From Opacimonas sp964559075 (GTDB lineage Bacteria > Pseudomonadota > Gammaproteobacteria > Enterobacterales > Alteromonadaceae), in contig CAZLGJ010000020.1 in the NCBI GenBank assembly GCA_964559075.1, positions 1-29,167 on the forward strand: 29,167 nucleotides of DNA, read 5' to 3'. Shown here in pieces: positions 24,841 to 29,167 of the stretch (positions are counted from its first letter, which is position 1; every line of letters starts with the position of its first letter). Position numbers and translations under genes: made by a program. The notes beneath the pieces were generated by a model that saw only the letters and a list, made by a program, of their open reading frames with translations, was not told the DNA's origin and did not search any database.

Positions 24841-27372
24841 ATGTCCAACAAGAACGCCAAAAATAACTCGTTATATCATGTTTGTATCGGAGCATCAGCT
24901 GGTGGCTTAGAGGCAATTCGTGAGTTTTTTCTAAAAATGCCGTCCGATGCAGGTATGACCTTTATCGTTATTCAGCATCTCTCCCCAGATTACAAAAGCA
25001 TGATGTTAGAGCTGTTGGAATCCTCAACGTCAATGCCAATCAAAATGGCCGAAGAAGGGGTCAAGCCAGAAAAAGATCATATTTATTTGATCCCTCGCAG
25101 TACCAATCTGCGGCTCAATGACAGCGGTGCTTTTGTCCTTGAAAAACAAGAACGCTCCAAGCTATTACCGGTGTTGCCTATTGACATCTTTTTTGAATCT
25201 ATGGCCAAAAAGGTTGGCGAGCGCGCGATTGGCGTTGTGCTTACCGGTACCGGCTCCGATGGCACCAAAGGCGCACGCTATATTCGCGAAGCCGGCGGGA
25301 TCGTGCTGGTACAAGACTATCGCACAGCACGCTTTGATGGCATGCCCAAAAGCATTTCCGATAATCGCTTGGCCGATTATATCGACGNNNNNNNNNNNNN
25401 NNNNNNNNNNNNNCATCCACTGCGCCAAGAAATAAATCATGATACCAATGCCGAGGAGGTAGCCGTTGATAAGCCGTTGAGCAGCTTGTTTAATCTGTTG
25501 TACGACCGCTTTCGCGTTGATTTTAGCCAGTATAAGCCTACCACAGTGGGGCGTCGTATAGAGCGTCGCATTGCTAAATGCGGTAAAACCACTATCAGTG
25601 ATTACCTTGATTATTGTCAGCAGTCGCCAAGTGAAATAGAGGAACTATTCCAAGAGCTGTTGATTGGCGTAACGAATTTTTTCCGCGACAAATCCGTGTT
25701 TGATGCGCTCCAACAAAAACTGCTGCCAGAGTACGTTGAGAGTGCCAAACGCAATGAATTTAGACTTTGGGTACCGGGATGTTCAACTGGTGAAGAGGCT
25801 TATTCATTTGCGATTTTGTTCTGCGAGTTTTGTGAGAAGTTTAATCTGGATTTACGGGTCAAGATTTTTGCCACCGATATTGACAAAGAAGCGCTGACCA
25901 AAGCCAGTGCCGGTGTCTATCCACAGAGCATCGCCGCTGACTTACCCAAGGAATTTTTGGCCAAGTATTTTTCGGTCTCACAAGATAGCTTTACGATAGT
26001 TCGCAAGATCCGCGAGATGGTGGTGTTTGCCCGTCACGATGTGTTAAATGATCCACCTTTTACCAAAATCGACGTGATTTCGTGCCGGAACTTTTTGATT
26101 TATCTCAAGCCCGAGCCTCAGACTAAGGTCATGCGCAATTTTTCGTTTTCACTCAAACCCGGTGGCGTATTGGTTTTGGGCACCAGTGAAACCTTGGGTG
26201 AGCAAGAGCCTAACTATGAAGTCCTCGACCAGAAAAACAAGATTTTCAAGAATATCGGTCTCTCAACGCATGACCGCAGTCTACCGGGGCCGCGAGAAGT
26301 GTTGCTTACTGCTGAAGAGCGCTCTATCCCGACGATGCGCAGCAGTGCGCTGATTGAGACAAGACGCACCAACGAGCTGCGTATTTTGGAAGCCTTGATT
26401 GAGTCATTGGGACGTGAAATCTTACCCTTTACGCTATTAGTTGACCAAAATCATGAAATTTTACGCGTGGTTGGGGATTCGACCAACTATGTCCTGCCAA
26501 TCCACGGTCGGCTGAATAATCACATTGGCAATATGTTGATCAAAGATCTTAGCACGCCGGTGATCTCTGGATTGGCGCGCGGGTTTAGAACTAACCAACC
26601 GATTCTGTTTCGCAAAGTCGCAATTTTTGGCCGCAATTCACGCGATTATGTGGATGTGCGCATTTTACCTGTGTCCATACGCGGTATTGACGCCTCGCCG
26701 ACCCACGCAGCGGTGGTTATTAGTAACCCAGCTTCAATAGATAATGCCCTTGCTAATAATGACGAAGCTGAGGTGTCACATGAGTATGAGAATAGTCAGC
26801 GCATTTATGACTTGGAGCGCGAATTACAGTTTACGCGAGAGAATTTGCAAGCCACGATTGAAGAGCTAGAAACGTCTAACGAAGAATTACAAGCGACGAA
26901 CGAAGAGCTGCTTGCTAGTAACGAAGAACTACAAAGCACCAACGAGGAATTGCAATCGGTCAACGAAGAGCTATCAACGGTGAATACCGAGCATCAGCTG
27001 AAGTTAACCGAAATGAACCAGCTCAAAGGCGATTGGGACTCTTTGATGTCAGCGGCAAACATGGCGGTTATATACTTGGATAATAACTTGCACATTCGCA
27101 GCTTTACCGCGCAAGCAGTACGCGTGTTTAACATCGCCATGAGCGACGTGGGCAATCCCATCTGGAAAATTCCCAATCAGCTCAAAAACATCAATATTGA
27201 TACTATCTGCAAAGGCATCATTGCAGATGGCGTTTCTTTCCAAGGCGAGTTTGAGCTTAATAACAACAGTCGTTATATGCTCAAAATTAACCCGACTCGG
27301 CCACAAAATGAGTCGGTCATTGACGGCGTCATCATTGTGCTGCAACTGCTAGATGACGCTGAGGAGGACTAA
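24841..27372 (+). CDS. CheB-CheR-PAS fusion protein (contains assembly gap)
   Basis: 843 codons including 9 unresolved. The CheB methylesterase domain (about 12-185) keeps the catalytic triad S19 (GASAGGL), H46 (VIQHLSP) and D140 (GTGSDGTKG), but has no receiver domain in front. The CheR methyltransferase (about 205-465) has GRRIERRIA, TNFFRD, the SAM motif PGCSTGEEAYSFA (312-324), FATDIDKEAL and NDPPFTKIDVISCRNFLIYL. A heptad-repeat coiled coil (about 660-715) leads to a PAS domain (about 735-840) that ends the protein, so no kinase is attached. Such fusions usually continue into or neighbour a kinase, here the preceding gene. The methylated target is unknown, as no chemoreceptor gene is in the window. 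GGA lies 8 nt before the ATG. Confidence 0.92.
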   Translation: MSNKNAKNNSLYHVCIGASAGGLEAIREFFLKMPSDAGMTFIVIQHLSPDYKSMMLELLESSTSMPIKMAEEGVKPEKDHIYLIPRSTNLRLNDSGAFVLEKQERSKLLPVLPIDIFFESMAKKVGERAIGVVLTGTGSDGTKGARYIREAGGIVLVQDYRTARFDGMPKSISDNRLADYIDXXXXXXXXXHPLRQEINHDTNAEEVAVDKPLSSLFNLLYDRFRVDFSQYKPTTVGRRIERRIAKCGKTTISDYLDYCQQSPSEIEELFQELLIGVTNFFRDKSVFDALQQKLLPEYVESAKRNEFRLWVPGCSTGEEAYSFAILFCEFCEKFNLDLRVKIFATDIDKEALTKASAGVYPQSIAADLPKEFLAKYFSVSQDSFTIVRKIREMVVFARHDVLNDPPFTKIDVISCRNFLIYLKPEPQTKVMRNFSFSLKPGGVLVLGTSETLGEQEPNYEVLDQKNKIFKNIGLSTHDRSLPGPREVLLTAEERSIPTMRSSALIETRRTNELRILEALIESLGREILPFTLLVDQNHEILRVVGDSTNYVLPIHGRLNNHIGNMLIKDLSTPVISGLARGFRTNQPILFRKVAIFGRNSRDYVDVRILPVSIRGIDASPTHAAVVISNPASIDNALANNDEAEVSHEYENSQRIYDLERELQFTRENLQATIEELETSNEELQATNEELLASNEELQSTNEELQSVNEELSTVNTEHQLKLTEMNQLKGDWDSLMSAANMAVIYLDNNLHIRSFTAQAVRVFNIAMSDVGNPIWKIPNQLKNINIDTICKGIIADGVSFQGEFELNNNSRYMLKINPTRPQNESVIDGVIIVLQLLDDAEED
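25388..25413. other. Assembly gap (26 N) inside the CheB-CheR gene
   Basis: Run of N in the linker between the CheB and CheR domains. The frame continues on both sides. The linker is about six residues shorter than is usual for such fusions, so the gap length may be a placeholder. Confidence 0.99.
26857..26982 (+). repeat. Six coding 21-bp repeats (heptads of the NEELQ type)
   Basis: In-frame tandem heptads IEELETS, NEELQAT, NEELLAS, NEELQST, NEELQSV, NEELSTV, each 21 nt, forming the coiled-coil linker before the PAS domain. The codons vary between copies, so the unit is kept by protein selection rather than recent slippage. Confidence 0.9.
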
Positions 27373-27373
27373 G

Positions 27374-28222
27374 GTGTCAGCTTATGTGCCACCAAAAGTA
27401 TGGACGTGGGATGCACAGAGCGGCGGTAAATTTGCCAGCATTAACCGTCCGATTGCAGGTGCCACGCATGAGCAGGCACTTCCTCGAGGTGCGCACCCTT
27501 TCCAGCTGTATTCGCTAGCGACACCAAACGGTGTCAAGGTGACGATACTGTTCGAAGAGCTGCTGGCGTTAGGCATATCAGAGGCTGAGTACGATGCTTG
27601 GCTGGTCGATATTCAAGAGGGCCAGCAGTTTAGCTCAGGCTTTGTGGGGGCCAACCCTAATTCCAAAATTCCCGCTTTGTGGGATTATTCTGCTGAGACC
27701 CCTGTGCGAATTTTTGAATCGGGCAGTATTTTGCTGCACTTGGCGGAAAAGTTTCAGCAGTTTTTACCCGCTTCTGGCGCAGCTCGCACCGAAGTCATGA
27801 ACTGGCTGTTTTGGCAAATGGGCTCAGCGCCATTTTTGGGTGGCGGTTTTGGTCATTTTTATGCCTATGCACCCGAAAAGTATGAATACCCCATCAATCG
27901 CTATGCAATGGAAGTCAAACGTCAGCTTGATGTTCTCAACCAACAGCTAGCCCAACACGCTTTTATCGCCGGTGACGCCTATACTATTGCCGACATGGCG
28001 ATCTGGCCCTGGTATGGTGCGTTAGTGCTTGGTAACCTTTATGAAGCGGCAGAGTTTTTGTCTGTAGACGACTATCGGCACGTACAGCGCTGGGCAAATA
28101 ATATTAAGCAGCGGCCTGCGGTTCAGCGCGGTCGCCTTGTGAATAAGGTCTGGGGTGATGAGTCAACGCAAATGCCCGAGCGACATAGCATGGATGATTT
28201 TCCAGCGAATTTACGCGACTAG
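27374..28222 (+). CDS. yghU: Glutathione S-transferase / disulfide-bond oxidoreductase YghU
   Basis: 282-residue Nu-class glutathione transferase closely matching E. coli YghU (288) along its length: KVWTWD, FANINRP-like start, HPFQLYSLATPNGVKVT with the TPNG active site, NPNSKIPAL, FESGSILLHLAEKF, MNWLFWQMGSAPFLGGGFGH and AGDAYTIADMAIWPW. The family reduces disulfides using two glutathiones. I chose the GTG at 27374, since GAGGAGG (27361-27367) lies 6 nt before it; an ATG at 27353 would overlap the CheB-CheR gene and has no such site. The CheB-CheR stop ends 1 nt upstream, so the gene is probably read through from the signalling genes. Its stop shares the CTAG with the argR stop. Confidence 0.94.
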   Translation: MSAYVPPKVWTWDAQSGGKFASINRPIAGATHEQALPRGAHPFQLYSLATPNGVKVTILFEELLALGISEAEYDAWLVDIQEGQQFSSGFVGANPNSKIPALWDYSAETPVRIFESGSILLHLAEKFQQFLPASGAARTEVMNWLFWQMGSAPFLGGGFGHFYAYAPEKYEYPINRYAMEVKRQLDVLNQQLAQHAFIAGDAYTIADMAIWPWYGALVLGNLYEAAEFLSVDDYRHVQRWANNIKQRPAVQRGRLVNKVWGDESTQMPERHSMDDFPANLRD

Positions 28223-28683
28223 ACGTTTTCAAAGATATCCACCACGTACTGACACACATCATCGATCTTAGTCACATCTGCGGGTGCGATAAAGATGGTA
28301 TCGTCACCGGCTATGGTACCCAAAACACCTTCTTTTTTGCCTAGTGAATCCAACAAACGTGCAATCAACTGTGCTGCCCCAGGACTCGTACGGATCACCA
28401 CCATGACGTTGTTGTGCGTAACATCATACACGAGTTGTTTGAGGGGGCTTTTGGCTGTCGGCATGCCGAGCTCAGGGGGCAGGCAGTAAACCATTTCACC
28501 CAAGGCGTTGCGGGTGCGCACTGCGCCAAATTTGGTGAGCATGCGCGAGACTTTGGATTGACTGATGTTGTCAAAGCCTTTGCTTTTTAGTTCATCAACA
28601 ATGTCACCTTGTGAGCCGCAGCTTTCTGCTGTGAGGATCACTTTGAACGCCTTGATGAGCGCCTCTTGTTTGGTCGTTGCCAT
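28219..28683 (-). CDS. argR: Arginine repressor
   Basis: 154-residue arginine-responsive repressor. The winged helix-turn-helix is in the N-terminal half, with SQSKVSRMLTKFGAVRTRN. The C-terminal oligomerisation and arginine-binding domain has GTIAGDDTIFI with the two ligand-binding aspartates. Length matches E. coli ArgR (156). AAGGA lies 6 nt before the ATG inside a 12-bp palindrome. It is divergent from mdh, the same arrangement as in E. coli. I saw no convincing ARG box in the intergenic region. Confidence 0.96.
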   Translation of the reverse strand: MATTKQEALIKAFKVILTAESCGSQGDIVDELKSKGFDNISQSKVSRMLTKFGAVRTRNALGEMVYCLPPELGMPTAKSPLKQLVYDVTHNNVMVVIRTSPGAAQLIARLLDSLGKKEGVLGTIAGDDTIFIAPADVTKIDDVCQYVVDIFENV

Positions 28684-28689
28684 GACATT

Positions 28690-28701
28690 CCTTACGTAAG
28701 G
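28690..28701. promoter_or_regulatory. 12-bp palindrome over the argR ribosome-binding site
   Basis: CCTTACGTAAGG is a perfect palindrome; on the minus strand its AAGG is the Shine-Dalgarno of argR. It could be a small operator or simply chance. Confidence 0.3.
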
Positions 28702-28743
28702 TGGTATTTTTATTATGTTTGTTTACGTATTTTGCTATACCCC

Positions 28744-28773
28744 TTGAAATTAAGCAAATCATACACATATACA
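28744..28773 (+). promoter_or_regulatory. Candidate mdh promoter
   Basis: TTGAAA (28744-28749) and TATACA (28768-28773) with an 18-nt spacer. This gives an mdh leader of nearly 90 nt. It is the best sigma-70 match in the argR/mdh interval. Confidence 0.45.
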
Positions 28774-28867
28774 ACACCTACAACTAATGGAGAATTGAGA
28801 TTATGCTCACTTACCATTAGGGTGTCATGCACTATCACACACTGTCTTTATAGTTTAGGAGAAAAAC

Positions 28868-29167
28868 ATGAAAGTAGCAGTCTTAGGCGCTGCTGGCGGT
28901 ATCGGCCAGGCATTATCTTTATTACTTAAAACACAATTACCTGCTGGCTCTGAGTTAGCATTATATGATGTTGCGCCAGTTGTTCCTGGTGTTGCGGTTG
29001 ACTTAAGCCACATCCCAACGGACGTTGCGGTTTCTGGCCACGGCGCGGATAACCTAGCAGACGCGTTAACGGGCTGTGACATCGTGTTGATCCCAGCGGG
29101 TGTACCTCGTAAGCCTGGTATGGATCGTTCTGATTTGTTCAACATCAATGCTGGCATTGTTAAGAAC
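28868..29167 (+). CDS. mdh: Malate dehydrogenase, 3' partial
   Basis: First 100 codons of NAD-dependent malate dehydrogenase (malate to oxaloacetate, TCA cycle). The Rossmann motif is VLGAAGGIGQA, and the substrate arginines lie in GVPRKPGMDRSDLFN. The text follows E. coli Mdh closely up to NAGIVKN. AGGAG (28857-28861) lies 6 nt before the ATG. The gene runs out of the window. Confidence 0.97.
   Translation, partial: MKVAVLGAAGGIGQALSLLLKTQLPAGSELALYDVAPVVPGVAVDLSHIPTDVAVSGHGADNLADALTGCDIVLIPAGVPRKPGMDRSDLFNINAGIVKN

Noticed and set aside
26857..26982. Tandem 21-bp repeats as a CRISPR or satellite
   Set aside because: In frame, codon-varied coiled-coil heptads typical of CheB-CheR fusions.
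27353..27373. ATG start for yghU inside the CheB-CheR gene
   Set aside because: No ribosome site, whereas GAGGAGG is 6 nt before the GTG at 27374.

Overview
The window reads as chromosomal DNA of a marine gammaproteobacterium, most likely an Alteromonas/Glaciecola-type member of the Alteromonadales. The pointers are an argR/mdh divergent pair with E. coli-like proteins, an acs gene next to a CrbS/CrbR-type acetate-sensing pair, two large TonB-dependent receptors, a BCCT osmolyte carrier with a CosR/EctR-like MarR regulator, and a E. coli-like yghU. No rRNA, tRNA, transposase, integrase or CRISPR array was seen. Both ends cut a gene: acs lacks its 5' end and mdh its 3' end. A 26-base run of N lies inside one gene (25388-25413).

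Region by region. (1) 1-8588 is an acetate-use and regulation block: acs, a NarL/LuxR response regulator 18 nt behind it (crbR-like), the convergent 1145-residue transporter-kinase (crbS-like), then a divergent two-gene operon for a cNMP/CBS/DUF294 nucleotidyltransferase and a DnaQ-type exonuclease. (2) 8563-13107, minus strand, holds a TonB-dependent receptor with its own terminator and a TPR-sulfotransferase. The receptor leader carries a perfect 17-bp inverted repeat. (3) 13343-15806 is a BCCT carrier plus MarR regulator pair, probably for compatible-solute uptake. (4) 15803-18533, minus strand, is a tight operon udk-nupC-2OG/Fe(II) oxygenase, whose last two genes overlap by 4 nt; an operator-like inverted repeat overlaps its predicted -35. 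(5) 18795-21887 is an Oar-like TonB receptor closed by a strong terminator. (6) 22222-28222 is a signalling block: a receiver protein with a decayed kinase-like tail, a hybrid kinase with a decayed N-terminal receiver, a CheB-CheR-PAS fusion, then a yghU glutathione transferase 1 nt later. (7) 28219-29167 is argR divergent from mdh.

How they work together. In block 1 the sensor and regulator should switch acs on during growth on acetate; crbR lying in the acs transcription unit suggests positive feedback. Block 4 links nucleoside uptake (NupC), trapping by phosphorylation (Udk) and an oxygenase of unknown substrate, which suggests an oxidative step in pyrimidine or nucleoside use. Block 6 is the most unusual part. 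The first two genes look like an ancient tandem duplication in which each copy kept the half the other lost: active receiver plus dead kinase, then dead receiver plus live kinase. They sit directly before a CheB-CheR fusion that has no kinase of its own and no chemoreceptor gene in view.
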